Source: Pirellulales bacterium
Lineage (GTDB): Bacteria > Planctomycetota > Planctomycetia > Pirellulales > Lacipirellulaceae
Assembly (NCBI GenBank): GCA_022841705.1
Contig: JALHQZ010000001.1
Coordinates: forward strand, 124,001 to 188,000
Length of the DNA: 64,000 bases
Reading direction: 5' to 3'
Under the pieces are notes generated by a model that saw nothing but the letters and a program-made list of their open reading frames with translations, did no database searches and was not told the DNA's origin. Shown here one piece after another: positions 8,967-18,385 of the stretch. Positions within the stretch are counted from its first letter, which is position 1; each line of letters begins with the position of its first letter. Made by a program: the position numbers and the translations under genes.

Positions 8967-9257
8967 ATGAAGGTCGCCCCTCCATTTCGAGAGCCAGCAA
9001 AGGTCCTGATGCATCTGGACGCTGGTTTTACCAAGGTAAGTTTGCTCCGAACGATTAGCAAAGGGCTCGCCGATGGTGGTCTGACTTGGGACATCCCGAC
9101 TTCGGCCATTCCATCCCATCTTCGAGCAATCGGTTCAGAGTTCGTTGTTTGCGCAGCTCGATTCACGCCAGAATCGAATGATTCTGCCGACGATCTTCGT
9201 AGAGTGTGTCAAGATGTGACTGTTGAAGAAATTGGTGATCCCACTTCTAACGACTGA
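8967..9257 (+). CDS. Hypothetical protein, 96 residues
   Basis: This frame begins with ATG 8967 and has no signal peptide or membrane segment. The sequence (LMHLDAGFTKVSLLRTISKGLADGGLTWDIPTSAIPSHLRAIGSEFVV) looks like a folded soluble protein rather than a frame shadow, and its bases are less GC-rich than neighbouring genes, suggesting an accessory origin. I do not recognise a family. It sits between cobL and the convergent LptF/G-like gene, flanked on both sides by palindromic repeats. There is no strong ribosome site. Confidence 0.5.
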   Translation: MKVAPPFREPAKVLMHLDAGFTKVSLLRTISKGLADGGLTWDIPTSAIPSHLRAIGSEFVVCAARFTPESNDSADDLRRVCQDVTVEEIGDPTSND

Positions 9258-9299
9258 GCGCGATTGCGGGTTCCGGCAGACTAGAAAGTCTGCCCCACG

Positions 9300-10436
9300 T
9301 TATTGCTTCAGCCCATCGCTCAGCGCCACTGCCGCCGGCACAAACACAATCAGCGGCAGCCACGCGGCGAGCGCCGGGCGAATCCAGCCGCTGGATCCCA
9401 ATTGCTGGGCGCCGAGCGTCACCAGAAAAAAGCCGCTCACCGCGGCGAGGCAGAGGCCCATCGCGATGTAGGGGTTGCGGTTCCCACGCGCCACCACTAG
9501 CGGCAGGCCGAGGAAAAGCAGCGTGGTGTCGAGCAACGGGTGCAATAGCCGGCCGTGTAGGGCGACACGCACGTCGGGGCCAAGTTCCGTGCTGGGGTTT
9601 TTGAGTTCGCGCACCAGTTCCGTCACCGCGGCGTGATCGCGCCAGGTGTCGCCGCTCGCCAAGAGTTCAAACGAGACGTTGCTGACCACAAAAATCTCGT
9701 TTGCCGCGAGCCAGTTGCAATCCTTCGGCGTGGCGATGACCACTTCATCGCCCAATCTCTGCGAGGCTTGCTGAAGTAGGGGATTGCCGGTCGGCACGCC
9801 TTGCAGCAAGTAGCCGGCGGGGCGCTGGCCCTCCTTTGGCAGGTACCTGGCTTGATCAGCCGCCAGTTGCCGGCCGTAGGTGGCAAGCGCCGGTGGCAGG
9901 CTGAAGACCGGTTCGACGATGATTTTGTCCTTTGCGACCGCTTTCTCGCCGCTGATGAGAATATCGGTCCGATTGTCATACCGCGGCTGCAGGTCAATCG
10001 CCGCATCGCCGCCGAGGTTCTTGGAATCGAGCGCTAGTTCGTACCGCACGTTCGGAATCACCAGCTCGCGCACCGCGGCGGCGGCGAGGCTCACCAAAAT
10101 CGCGGCGATGATCACGCTTCGCAGCACCCGCAACCGCGGCAAGCCCGCGGCCATGAGCGCCGTCATTTCATTGTGCCGCTGAATCCAAGTGACGGTGAAC
10201 ATCGCCGCGATAAGCGCCAGGATGCCGCTGGTTTGATCGAAGAAGGCCAGCGTCCGCAGGGCGTAGTACCGCCCCATGATCGCCACTAGGTTGCCCCCCT
10301 GTTTTGAGTAATCGAGGAAATGGTCGAGCTGCCCAAAGGCGTCGATCACCACATACAGCCCCGCAAGGCTGATGAAGCAAATCAAAAACACCTGCACGAA
10401 CTGGCGCAGCAGATATCGATCGATGAGGTACGGCAT
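9300..10436 (-). CDS. LptF/LptG (YjgP/YjgQ) family permease
   Basis: The product is 378 residues. The N-terminus (IDRYLLRQFVQVFLICFISLAGLYVVID) is the typical first transmembrane helix of LptF/LptG, followed by two more helices (FFDQTSGILALIAAMFTV, VIIAAILVSLAAAAVREL), a periplasmic beta-jellyroll part and a C-terminal bundle of about three helices. Paired permeases of this type move lipopolysaccharide from the inner membrane to the Lpt bridge. Only one copy is in the window, so its partner and the LptB ATPase must be elsewhere. ATG 10436 is preferred because it places the first helix at the N-terminus; an earlier ATG at 10517 would add 27 uncharacteristic residues. Confidence 0.88.
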   Translation of the reverse strand: MPYLIDRYLLRQFVQVFLICFISLAGLYVVIDAFGQLDHFLDYSKQGGNLVAIMGRYYALRTLAFFDQTSGILALIAAMFTVTWIQRHNEMTALMAAGLPRLRVLRSVIIAAILVSLAAAAVRELVIPNVRYELALDSKNLGGDAAIDLQPRYDNRTDILISGEKAVAKDKIIVEPVFSLPPALATYGRQLAADQARYLPKEGQRPAGYLLQGVPTGNPLLQQASQRLGDEVVIATPKDCNWLAANEIFVVSNVSFELLASGDTWRDHAAVTELVRELKNPSTELGPDVRVALHGRLLHPLLDTTLLFLGLPLVVARGNRNPYIAMGLCLAAVSGFFLVTLGAQQLGSSGWIRPALAAWLPLIVFVPAAVALSDGLKQ

Positions 10437-10535
10437 ATGGGCGGCTCGCAGAGGAAAGTTTCGCGGCGGATCGTAGGCGATGCGGCGAAATGAGGCAATC
10501 GCTTTCGGTGCTAGCATCCGGCGCTGAGAATTTTG

Positions 10536-10615
10536 TACGATGGGCCGTCAGGCCGTCGTCCATAAATCTGGGAACGGTGGGACCCACTGCCCGACGGGTT
10601 GAAAACCCATCGTAC
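10536..10615. repeat. Inverted pair of the TACGATGGGC dispersed repeat
   Basis: The unit TACGATGGGC-TCAGCCCGTCG lies at 10536-10558 and in opposite orientation at 10592-10615, between the divergent LptF/G-like gene and comF. Further copies are at 17211-17233, 17306-17330 (again an inverted pair) and 55901-55923. Confidence 0.75.
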
Positions 10616-10625
10616 GAATGCAACG

Positions 10626-11357
10626 ATGCCCCCACTCTTCACAACTTGGCGTGAGAACTTGCTCGCCTTGGCGTTCCCGCCGCGGTGTGTGGGGTGCGAG
10701 TGTGATTTGCGTGACGAAGCCGTGGGGCTCGCCGCGCTGTGCAGTGTGTGCCGCGAGGACCTCACAATCTACGCGGGGCCGCAGTGCCACAAGTGCGGAG
10801 CGCCGGTGGTGTTCGCGGGGGCGACGGAATGCCCGCACTGTGCGGGGGATTTTTGGAAGTTCGAGACCACCTTTGCGCTGGGGCAGTACGACGGGCTGCT
10901 GCGGCACTTGGTATTGCAGGCGAAGAAGGTGTTGCATGAAGACGCGGCGCGAGCGCTCGGGGATTTGATCGTCGAAGTGCGCGGCGAATCGCTGCTCGAG
11001 TGGCGGCCCACGCACAACATGGCGGTGCCAATGCACTGGGGCCGAAGACTTTGGCGGCAGACGAATTCGCCAGAGGTGATTGGGGAGCGGATTGCGCGGG
11101 GACTCGGGATTCCTGCGCTTTCACGAGCGCTAAGTCGCAAGCGGTACACGGCGCGGCAGGCGCTGTCGGCGCCGAGCGTGCGGCGGCGAAACCTACGCAA
11201 AGCGTTCGCGGTGCGCGGGAACTTGACCGGCGCGCGGGTGCTGTTGGTGGATGACGTGCTGACGACCGGGGCGACGGCGCACTCGTGCGCGGCTGCGCTG
11301 AAGGACGCGGGCGCTGAAGCGGTGGCGGTGGCCGTGGCGGCGCGGAGTTTTACCTGA
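10626..11357 (+). CDS. comF: ComF family protein (zinc-ribbon phosphoribosyltransferase)
   Basis: The product is 243 residues. The N-terminal part has paired Cys motifs (PPRCVGCECDL, CSVC, QCHKCGAP, ECPHCAG) that form zinc ribbons. The C-terminal part is a type I phosphoribosyltransferase fold ending in the PRPP-binding motif VLLVDDVLTTGATAHSC. Family members are linked to DNA uptake in naturally competent bacteria, though in other phyla the role is open. ATG 10626 is used; the longer frame uses a TTG inside the palindromic repeat. Its 3' end overlaps the convergent dsbD-like gene by 8 bases. Confidence 0.92.
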   Translation: MPPLFTTWRENLLALAFPPRCVGCECDLRDEAVGLAALCSVCREDLTIYAGPQCHKCGAPVVFAGATECPHCAGDFWKFETTFALGQYDGLLRHLVLQAKKVLHEDAARALGDLIVEVRGESLLEWRPTHNMAVPMHWGRRLWRQTNSPEVIGERIARGLGIPALSRALSRKRYTARQALSAPSVRRRNLRKAFAVRGNLTGARVLLVDDVLTTGATAHSCAAALKDAGAEAVAVAVAARSFT

Positions 11358-13281
11358 TCGCCACTTGCTTGCCACTCGCGCGGGCGATCGCCTCGAGCAA
11401 ATCGTTTTGCGTGTAGGCGCCGCGGAAGACGATGGGGCGGTAGGGATCATCGCCCGGGAAGATGGCGATCACCGGGACGCCGCTACTGCGCAGGGCCTGG
11501 ATCGTCTCTTTGATTTCCGGCGGCCGATGGGTGAAGTCGCCGTACATGGTGGTGACGTTGTTGGCCGCGAGCGCTTCTTCCACCGGTTCGGTGTGCAACA
11601 CCGCTTTCTCGAGCGTCTTGCAAGTGAGGCACCACTCGGCCGAAAAATCCACCAGCACCGTTTGTCGATTCGCCAGCGTCGCCGCCCCCAGATTGGCCAG
11701 CGTAAACGGTTGCCACTCACTATTCGCCACAGTCATTCCCGCCGCTTGCGGCTTAGCGAGCCACCCGTACGAGAATACCGCCGCCGCGGCGACGAGTGCC
11801 GCACTCAGCGCGTAAGTCTGCAACCGATCACCCAGCGGGGCATACCCCGGCGTGCGTGCGAAAACCCAGCAGGCAAACCCAATCCCGGCGAGGAGCGCAA
11901 TCGTCGGTAGCAGCAGCTCCATCGGCAGCGCATTCATGAGCCATACGGCGGTGGCGAGTAGAATAAATCCCATCAGTTGCTTGAAGGTCTCCATCCACGC
12001 ACCCGGCTTTGGCAGAAACTTTACCAGTTGTGGAAAGGCGCCAATCACCAGATACGGCAGCGCCATCCCGAGCCCGAGCACCGTGAACACCAGCAGCGTC
12101 ACCGCCGCCGGCTGCCGCACGGCCCAGCCGAGGGCGACCGCCATCCCCGGGCCGGTGCAAGGCGTCGCGAGGAGCGTGGTGACGACCCCTTTCAGAAAAG
12201 CCCCGGCAGGGCCCTCTTTTTTGCCCAGTTCATGCGCCGTGTTCCCGCCCACGAACCCGGGGATCGGGATCTCCCATACGCCGAGCATCGAGAGCGCCAT
12301 TGCGAAGACGATGCCGATCATCACGATGGCGAAGCCCGAACTGCCGAACTGTTCGCCCCACGAGAGGCCCGCAAAAATCGCGAACCCGGCGAGCGTCCAA
12401 AACACCGCCAGGATGCCGAGCGTGTACCACAGATTGAGCGCGAGCGCTTGTCCGCGGCTTTGCCCCGCCTGCTGAACAAAGCTCATCACCTTCAGCCCGA
12501 TAACCGGCAACACGCAGGGCATGAGGTTGAGTACGAGTCCCCCGACAAACGCCAGCAACAGATTCCAAGCGAGCGAACCCGGCGGCTCTTCGAGGCGAAT
12601 TTTGGTGAGGTCGTACACCGGTCCGCTGACGGTTGGTGCGGCGAGACCCGGCGGCGGCACGACGTCGGGTTTGGTCGCGCTGTTGTCGGGCGGTGGAATC
12701 GGCGCCGGCGCAACGGCTTCCGCGGGCAGCGTCATGTTGAGCGGGCCGATCGGCACTCCTTTACCAAGCCGCGCGGTAAACTCCTGTTCGATGTCTACGC
12801 ACTGCACATCGCATGCTTGCAAGTGAACCGTGCCGGTGATCGCAAGCTGCGCGGGATCAACGCCGGGCGCCAGCTCCACCGGCGCATACCATGTGACAAC
12901 GTTTTTGTGCTGCTGCTCTTCGACGTTCCCCCACGGACTGTTCGGATCAATGTGCGGTTCGTACTTCTGCGCCGCCGCCCAGCCGCCGATGAGTTTGTAA
13001 TCCGGCGACGGGCTGAGCGAAAGTTCGGTCCGCTGCGGCCCGCCGTCGGGTTGGGTGATCGAATAGACGTGGTAGCCCGGTTCGATGAGCGCCGTGACCA
13101 TCACCACCGCGGGCCGATCGGCTGAGGCCGGTGTGAACTGCGCGCTGAAGCTGACGGGGTCCTTCGGCTGGTCGCCAAACCCGCCGATGCCGGAGAGGTC
13201 GAATTGCCCGATCGCGGGAACCGCTGTGAAAATCGCCAATATGAACGCCAACCACGGTCGCACGATGCTGCTGCCTCGCAA
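11350..13281 (-). CDS. DsbD-like thiol:disulfide interchange protein
   Basis: The product is 643 residues in three parts. A secreted N-terminal DsbD-alpha-type domain (about 25-185) contains a Cys pair in LQACDVQCVDIEQEF. A central DsbD membrane domain of about eight helices begins FVGGLVLNLMPCVLPVIGLK, with a second conserved Cys in LLATPCTGPGM. A C-terminal thioredoxin domain has the active site AEWCLTCKTLE. Such proteins carry electrons from cytoplasmic thioredoxin across the inner membrane to periplasmic disulfides. The start is uncertain: TTG 13281 or GTG 13263, the latter beginning directly at the signal sequence (RPWLAFILAIFTAV). It overlaps comF by 8 bases at the 3' ends. Confidence 0.94.
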   Translation of the reverse strand: MRGSSIVRPWLAFILAIFTAVPAIGQFDLSGIGGFGDQPKDPVSFSAQFTPASADRPAVVMVTALIEPGYHVYSITQPDGGPQRTELSLSPSPDYKLIGGWAAAQKYEPHIDPNSPWGNVEEQQHKNVVTWYAPVELAPGVDPAQLAITGTVHLQACDVQCVDIEQEFTARLGKGVPIGPLNMTLPAEAVAPAPIPPPDNSATKPDVVPPPGLAAPTVSGPVYDLTKIRLEEPPGSLAWNLLLAFVGGLVLNLMPCVLPVIGLKVMSFVQQAGQSRGQALALNLWYTLGILAVFWTLAGFAIFAGLSWGEQFGSSGFAIVMIGIVFAMALSMLGVWEIPIPGFVGGNTAHELGKKEGPAGAFLKGVVTTLLATPCTGPGMAVALGWAVRQPAAVTLLVFTVLGLGMALPYLVIGAFPQLVKFLPKPGAWMETFKQLMGFILLATAVWLMNALPMELLLPTIALLAGIGFACWVFARTPGYAPLGDRLQTYALSAALVAAAAVFSYGWLAKPQAAGMTVANSEWQPFTLANLGAATLANRQTVLVDFSAEWCLTCKTLEKAVLHTEPVEEALAANNVTTMYGDFTHRPPEIKETIQALRSSGVPVIAIFPGDDPYRPIVFRGAYTQNDLLEAIARASGKQVAIR

Positions 13282-13374
13282 GGTAAGGGAGGGAATTGCT
13301 ACGGATGCGCATTCTACCCCCCTTTCTTACGCGGCTGAATACGAGATTGCTCGACGGAGCCCCATTCCGGCCGA

Positions 13375-14337
13375 CTATGGGGCGATTTTCCGCAGCCGAG
13401 CGGTGATTTTCTCGATCCGCTTGCCGACAATTGCGAGGTCGAACGGGCGGCCGCTGTCGGGTGCTAGCCACTCCAGCCAGGCCAGGGCGGAGACAACGAG
13501 CCCCGTCAATTCAAAAGCGCGGATTGTTTCTCGGTCGCCCTTCTGCATCGGGATCTGCCGCTCGTAAGCCGCGAGCGCTGCTTCTCTGCTGGCCGGGTCG
13601 GGGCCGACCAGTTCGCCTAAGGCCCGGGACAAATCCACCAGCGGCGTGTCGATCGCGGCGGCGCCGAAATCGACGCTGCCGGTCAGTTTGGCGCTGGTGA
13701 AGAGGAGGTTGTCGGCGCGGATGTCGATCAGGCAGGGTTGAACTTGGAACCGTTTCGCGACGAGTTGGCGGGCGTGTTCGCAGGCCGTTTGCAGGTGGGG
13801 GACGACGAGAGTGCGGAGTTCGTCCAGTTGCGAACGAAGCGTTAAATCGCCAAGCGAAGGGTTAGGTGGCTCCTGAAAGTGGGTCGATAATCGTTGCCAG
13901 CGCTTGGCCGCGGCGGGTGAAGGACGCGGAACGGTCGAATGGTCCCAGCGCCAACGGGTGTGAATCTCGGCGATCGCACGAAACACCTGGGCGATCGAAT
14001 CGGCCGAAAGTTCATCACCCGCCGGTTCACCGCAGAGCCATGTCTCCAATGACCACAATCGGCCGTGCGATTCGATTGGCCCCGCCAAACTCTTCGCGAT
14101 GAACGGTAAGTCACGCAGCCGATTCTGCCATTCAATCTGCTGCGTGATCCGCTCTCGTGCTTCGGGTTCGTTCGGCCATGTACGCAGCGCGAACTCGCCT
14201 TGGGCTGTGGTTACCCGCCACACGATCGTGCGCGAGAGCCCGCCGCCGTCGGCTCGCCGCAAATTGAGCAGCGGGCGTAGGCCGAACTCCTGTTCGGCGA
14301 CGTATCGAACGGTGGTGATGTCGCCGCTGTCGGACAT
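13375..14337 (-). CDS. Phosphotransferase-fold protein (APH/choline kinase-like), atypical motif
   Basis: The product is 320 residues with the aminoglycoside-phosphotransferase/choline kinase fold. The N-lobe has IVWRVTTAQGEFALRTWP with a glycine loop-like start. The Brenner-type motif appears as PCLIDIRADNLLF: the catalytic Asp and the Asn five residues later are kept, but the His normally two residues before the Asp is Leu. The metal-binding VDFGAAAIDTPLVDLSR follows. The substrate is unknown; choline, homoserine, sugar or antibiotic kinases all share this fold. ATG 14337 is chosen because the preceding 22 codons are basic and non-conserved. It is divergent from the metalloprotease gene. 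Confidence 0.8.
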   Translation of the reverse strand: MSDSGDITTVRYVAEQEFGLRPLLNLRRADGGGLSRTIVWRVTTAQGEFALRTWPNEPEARERITQQIEWQNRLRDLPFIAKSLAGPIESHGRLWSLETWLCGEPAGDELSADSIAQVFRAIAEIHTRWRWDHSTVPRPSPAAAKRWQRLSTHFQEPPNPSLGDLTLRSQLDELRTLVVPHLQTACEHARQLVAKRFQVQPCLIDIRADNLLFTSAKLTGSVDFGAAAIDTPLVDLSRALGELVGPDPASREAALAAYERQIPMQKGDRETIRAFELTGLVVSALAWLEWLAPDSGRPFDLAIVGKRIEKITARLRKIAP

Positions 14338-14498
14338 GGGTACCGCGAACTTGAGCGATTCTTGACGAGTAGGGCGGCTTTTACGCCAGCGCAAAACGCG
14401 CACAATGGGGTATATTTGAGGGCTTGAAATCCCCCGTTCGCGCTCAGCCCCTTCCTAAGGGATCAGCGCTTTGACTTTACTCTCGACACTTGAACGTG

Positions 14499-17201
14499 AT
14501 GATTCGCATTTCTGCTTTCCTGCTCGTTGGTCTCTTCAGCTTAAGCCTTCCGGCGTGGGGTGACGAGCAGCCTCAACCGTCCAAAGAGGAGACCGCTAAG
14601 GTCGATGCTGCGAAGGCGGAGCCCGAGAAGGCGGCGGAGGCGAAACAAGCCGCAGTCGCTACCGAGAAGCCAAAATATCCGCCGGTGGCCGAAGTGCTCA
14701 AGGACGCCAAGGCGATTGATGGCCTGCTGAAATTGCACCAGGGCGATATGTCGCTCTTCGCGGAGTTGAAGCCGGGCGATTTGAATCGCGACTTCATCGT
14801 GCTAATCACTATCGCCCGCGGCATCGGCCAGGAACCACTCTATGGCGGGTTTAGCTGGGGCTTTGGTGATGATTGGGTGTGGCAATTCCGGCAAGCGGGC
14901 GAACGGGTGCTGGTGATCCGCCGCAACGTGCGGTTCAAAGCCGAAAAGAACAGCCCCACCGATCGCGCCGTGCAGTTGGCCTACACCGACAGCGTCCTCT
15001 ACAGCTTGCCGATTCTTACGAAGACCGCCGACGGTGCGCTGGTGGTAGATCTGCAAGGCGTGTTCATGAGTGACCTGCCGCAGATTTCGCTCGCGCTCCC
15101 CGGCTACGGCTTTGCCCGGGATAAGAGCACCTGGGCGGACGTGAAGGGTTTTCCGAAGAACGTCGAAGTGCAGGTAGCCGCCACCTACGCCTCTGGCAAC
15201 CCGGGTGATGCGCTGGAAACCGTGCCAGACGCCCGTGGTGTGACGGTGAACGTTCACTACTCGATCAGCCATCTGCCGACCACCGACTACCAGCCGCGCT
15301 TGGCCGATGATCGCGTTGGTTATTTCGTCACCGCGGTGAAGGATTTTTCGGGGCCAATCGATGAGGACCGCTTCGTCCGCTACATCAACCGCTGGAACTT
15401 AGTGAAGGCGGACCCCGAGGCGGCGGTCTCGACGCCTAAGGAGCCGATTGTCTTCTGGCTCGAAAAGACGATCCCCTTCAAGTACCGCAAGCCAATCCGC
15501 GACGGCATCGCTGAGTGGAACAAAGCGTTCGAGAAGGCCGGTTTCTATGACGCGATTGACGTTCGGCAGCAGGCCGACGACGCCACGTGGGAACCAGGCG
15601 ACATCAACTACAATTCGTTCCGCTGGATCACGTCCGGCGCCGGGTTCGCGATGGGCCCCTCGCGCGTCAACCCGCTGACCGGGCAGATTCTCGACGCCGA
15701 CATTATCTTTGATGCCGACTTCTTGCAGTACTGGAAGCAGGAGTACGAATATTTCACACCCAAAGGAATTGAACTGTTGACCGGCGGGCCCGTCACGCTC
15801 GAAGGGTATCATGCCGAGCAGCGCCGCCTTGGCGCCCGGTCGCTGATGGGGCATTCGGGCCGCTGCGGTTGCAACTTGCTCGGTGGGGTCTCGCACCAAC
15901 TGGCCGCCGCCGCCGCGGTGGAAGCGACCCGCAAGCGTACGCCGGAAGAACTCGAAAAGCTGATCATGCAGGCGCTCAAGGAAGTGACCATGCACGAAGT
16001 GGGACACACCCTCGGCCTGCGCCACAATTTTAAGGCGAGTACGCTCTACAGCGTGGATGAGCTCAACGATGTAGCGAAGACCAGCCAAACGGGGCTCACC
16101 TCCTCGGTGATGGATTACGCCCCGGTGAACATCGTGCCTAAGGGCAAAACCCAAGGTGATTTTTACTCGACCACCATCGGCCCGTACGACTACTGGGCGA
16201 TCGAGTACGGTTACACGCCGGTAAAAGGCGATGAAGCCGAAGCCCTCAAGAAAATCGCGTCCCGCAGCGGTGAACCGGCACTCGCCTATTCGACCGATGA
16301 AGACACCCGCGGCATCGATCCCGACCCGCACAGCCTGCGGTTCGACATGAGCGACAACCTGGTCGAGTTCGCCGAGCAGCAAGCACTGCTCGTCCGCGAA
16401 GTGCTGCCGACGATCGTGCAGGACCTCGTCGAACAAGGCGAAGGTTACGAACGGGCCCGCCGGGCGTTCGGCGTGCTGCTGTCGCGGGAAGCGCAAGCGC
16501 TGTTTGCAATGTCGCGGTATGTAGGCGGCGTGCATGTGAGCCGCAGCCATAAGGGAGACGCCAACGCCAAGAAACCCTTTGAGGTGGTGGATGCCGAACG
16601 GCAGCGCCAGTCGCTCGCCACGCTTGAAAAGCTCGTCTTCAGCGAAGATCCGTTTGGCGTGCCGCGCGATTTGTATAACGAACTGGCGCCGGCCCGTTGG
16701 ATGCACTGGGGTGTGACGAATGTCGATCGCCCCGACTACCCCGTGCATGATGTGCTGCTGATGTGGCAGCGGCGGATTCTCGATCAACTGCTCTCGCCGC
16801 TCACCCTCGCCCGGTTGCACGACGCCGAACTCAAAGTCTCGGCCGACAACGATGCGATGACCGTCGCCGAACTGTTATCGCGACTCACCGGTTCGATCTT
16901 CAGCGAAGTCGATTCGCTCAAGGCGGGCGAGTACACTAACCGCAAGCCGGCCATCGGCAGTCTCCGCCGCAACTTGCAGCGGAGCTACCTGCGGAGCTTG
17001 ACCGAACTCGCCGTGAGCGGCGCCGGCGCCCCCGAAGATTGCCGCACGTTGGCGTACGCCGAACTTCGGGACCTGAAAGTCAAGATCGACGCCAAACTGG
17101 CGGCCGACATCAAGCTCGACCGCTACACCGAAGCCCACCTGCTAGAAACCTCGGCCCGGATCAAAAACGCCCTGGACGCCCAGTTCTCCGCAATGCCATA
17201 A
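14499..17201 (+). CDS. Large secreted zinc metalloprotease (DUF5117/DUF4953 type)
   Basis: The product is 900 residues. A signal peptide (ISAFLLVGLFSLSLPAWG) is followed by a Lys/Glu/Ala-rich linker (about 25-60), a beta-rich domain, and a metzincin-type catalytic domain. The zinc motif MHEVGHTLGLRHNFKAS starts near His499 (HExxHxxGxxH) and is followed by the Met-turn SSVMDYAPVN. The rest is a large helical C-terminal domain. The sequence fits the zinc-dependent metalloprotease family found in Planctomycetota and Bacteroidota, whose substrates are unknown. ATG 14499 begins the signal peptide; the alternative TTG is 9 bases earlier. It is exported, probably periplasmic or surface exposed. Confidence 0.9.
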   Translation: MIRISAFLLVGLFSLSLPAWGDEQPQPSKEETAKVDAAKAEPEKAAEAKQAAVATEKPKYPPVAEVLKDAKAIDGLLKLHQGDMSLFAELKPGDLNRDFIVLITIARGIGQEPLYGGFSWGFGDDWVWQFRQAGERVLVIRRNVRFKAEKNSPTDRAVQLAYTDSVLYSLPILTKTADGALVVDLQGVFMSDLPQISLALPGYGFARDKSTWADVKGFPKNVEVQVAATYASGNPGDALETVPDARGVTVNVHYSISHLPTTDYQPRLADDRVGYFVTAVKDFSGPIDEDRFVRYINRWNLVKADPEAAVSTPKEPIVFWLEKTIPFKYRKPIRDGIAEWNKAFEKAGFYDAIDVRQQADDATWEPGDINYNSFRWITSGAGFAMGPSRVNPLTGQILDADIIFDADFLQYWKQEYEYFTPKGIELLTGGPVTLEGYHAEQRRLGARSLMGHSGRCGCNLLGGVSHQLAAAAAVEATRKRTPEELEKLIMQALKEVTMHEVGHTLGLRHNFKASTLYSVDELNDVAKTSQTGLTSSVMDYAPVNIVPKGKTQGDFYSTTIGPYDYWAIEYGYTPVKGDEAEALKKIASRSGEPALAYSTDEDTRGIDPDPHSLRFDMSDNLVEFAEQQALLVREVLPTIVQDLVEQGEGYERARRAFGVLLSREAQALFAMSRYVGGVHVSRSHKGDANAKKPFEVVDAERQRQSLATLEKLVFSEDPFGVPRDLYNELAPARWMHWGVTNVDRPDYPVHDVLLMWQRRILDQLLSPLTLARLHDAELKVSADNDAMTVAELLSRLTGSIFSEVDSLKAGEYTNRKPAIGSLRRNLQRSYLRSLTELAVSGAGAPEDCRTLAYAELRDLKVKIDAKLAADIKLDRYTEAHLLETSARIKNALDAQFSAMP

Positions 17202-17210
17202 CTTGGTTTG

Positions 17211-17330
17211 TACGATGGGCTTTCAGCCCGTCGGCCGTGGTGAATTGGGTTTTCGGCTTGCGGCACGGCAGTGGCGCCCGATCACCCGAGCGTTACAACC
17301 GGTCCGTACGACGGGCTAGAAGCCCATCTT
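17211..17330. repeat. Inverted pair of the TACGATGGGC dispersed repeat
   Basis: Copies at 17211-17233 and 17306-17330 face each other between the metalloprotease and the inositol oxygenase genes. They are the same family as at 10536-10615 and 55901-55923. Confidence 0.75.
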
Positions 17331-17430
17331 GCGACAAGATTCTACGAAAAAACTGCTTGCGATTCGCACTCGAATGCGGGATGATGGCGGCCACAGGCGG
17401 CTACTCATCTCCCAGTTAGGAGTTCGCAAG

Positions 17431-18318
17431 ATGGCGCACGGACCAACGCTGCAGGATTCTAATTCGCCAACCGTTCTATCAAACGACGCCGGCGAAGCGT
17501 GGGAAAGCTTCATTGAAGAAAGCGTCTATCCCACCCCCGGCACGCCTGCCAAGGAAGGCTACCGCGATTACGCCAATCCCAAGCGGGACACGGTCCGCGC
17601 CTTCTACGAGCAGAACCACCGCTTTCAAACGTACGACTTCGTCCGCCGCAAACGGGCCGAGTATTTGAAGCTCAATCGCAAGCAAATGTCGGTCGAGCAG
17701 GCGCTGGCGTTTCTTAATACGCTGGTCGATGATTCCGACCCGGATATCGAACTCGATCAGCTCCAGCATCTGCTGCAAACGTCCGAAGCGATTCGTGCTG
17801 ATGGCCATGAGCGGTGGTTCGTGCTGGTTGGTCTTTTGCACGATCTCGGCAAGGTGCTGTGCCTGTTTGGCGAACCGCAGTGGGCCGTGGTGGGAGACAC
17901 GTTCCCGGTGGGCTGCCGCTTCAGTGACCGCATTGTCTACAACGAATTCTTCGCCGCCAACCCGGACGCCGAGAACCCTTGGTACAACAGCGAGACCGGC
18001 GTGTACGAGCGCAATTGCGGCCTGCGTAACGTGCGGATGTCGTGGGGCCACGACGAGTACCTGTACCATGTGGTGCGCGACTACCTCCCCGAGCCGGCGC
18101 TCTACATGATCCGCTATCACTCCTTCTACGCTTGGCACCGCGAAGGAGAGTACGACTACCTCTGCGACGACCACGACCGCGCGATGCTGCCGTGGGTGCA
18201 GAAATTCAACCCGTACGATTTGTACTCGAAGTGCCCCACGCCGCCGAATTGGAGCGAACTGCGGCCGTACTATCAGGAACTGGTGGCGGAGTATTTGCCG
18301 GAGACGTTGGCGTTTTAG
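17431..18318 (+). CDS. miox: Myo-inositol oxygenase (MIOX)
   Basis: The product is 295 residues and converts myo-inositol to D-glucuronate with a di-iron centre. Every expected iron ligand is present: His126 (DGHERWF), His137-Asp138 ([12 protein letters not shown]), His207 ([10 protein letters not shown]), His230 ([11 protein letters not shown]) and Asp263 ([11 protein letters not shown]). Long blocks such as [15 protein letters not shown] read almost like the animal enzyme. ATG 17431 has a TAGGAG ribosome site at good distance; the longer frame starts inside a repeat. No inositol transport or uronate genes lie beside it, so the fate of the glucuronate is not shown here. Confidence 0.96.
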   Translation: MAHGPTLQDSNSPTVLSNDAGEAWESFIEESVYPTPGTPAKEGYRDYANPKRDTVRAFYEQNHRFQTYDFVRRKRAEYLKLNRKQMSVEQALAFLNTLVDDSDPDIELDQLQHLLQTSEAIRADGHERWFVLVGLLHDLGKVLCLFGEPQWAVVGDTFPVGCRFSDRIVYNEFFAANPDAENPWYNSETGVYERNCGLRNVRMSWGHDEYLYHVVRDYLPEPALYMIRYHSFYAWHREGEYDYLCDDHDRAMLPWVQKFNPYDLYSKCPTPPNWSELRPYYQELVAEYLPETLAF

Positions 18319-18385
18319 ATTGGTAGACACAACAACTGAAGCCTCGCCCCTCGACTATGAGTTAGTCCGCAGTTGTGAGAGCCGG

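Noticed and set aside
15399..16820. 473-codon open frame opposite the metalloprotease gene
   Set aside because: The plus strand encodes the HExxHxxGxxH protease; the antisense frame is a composition artefact.
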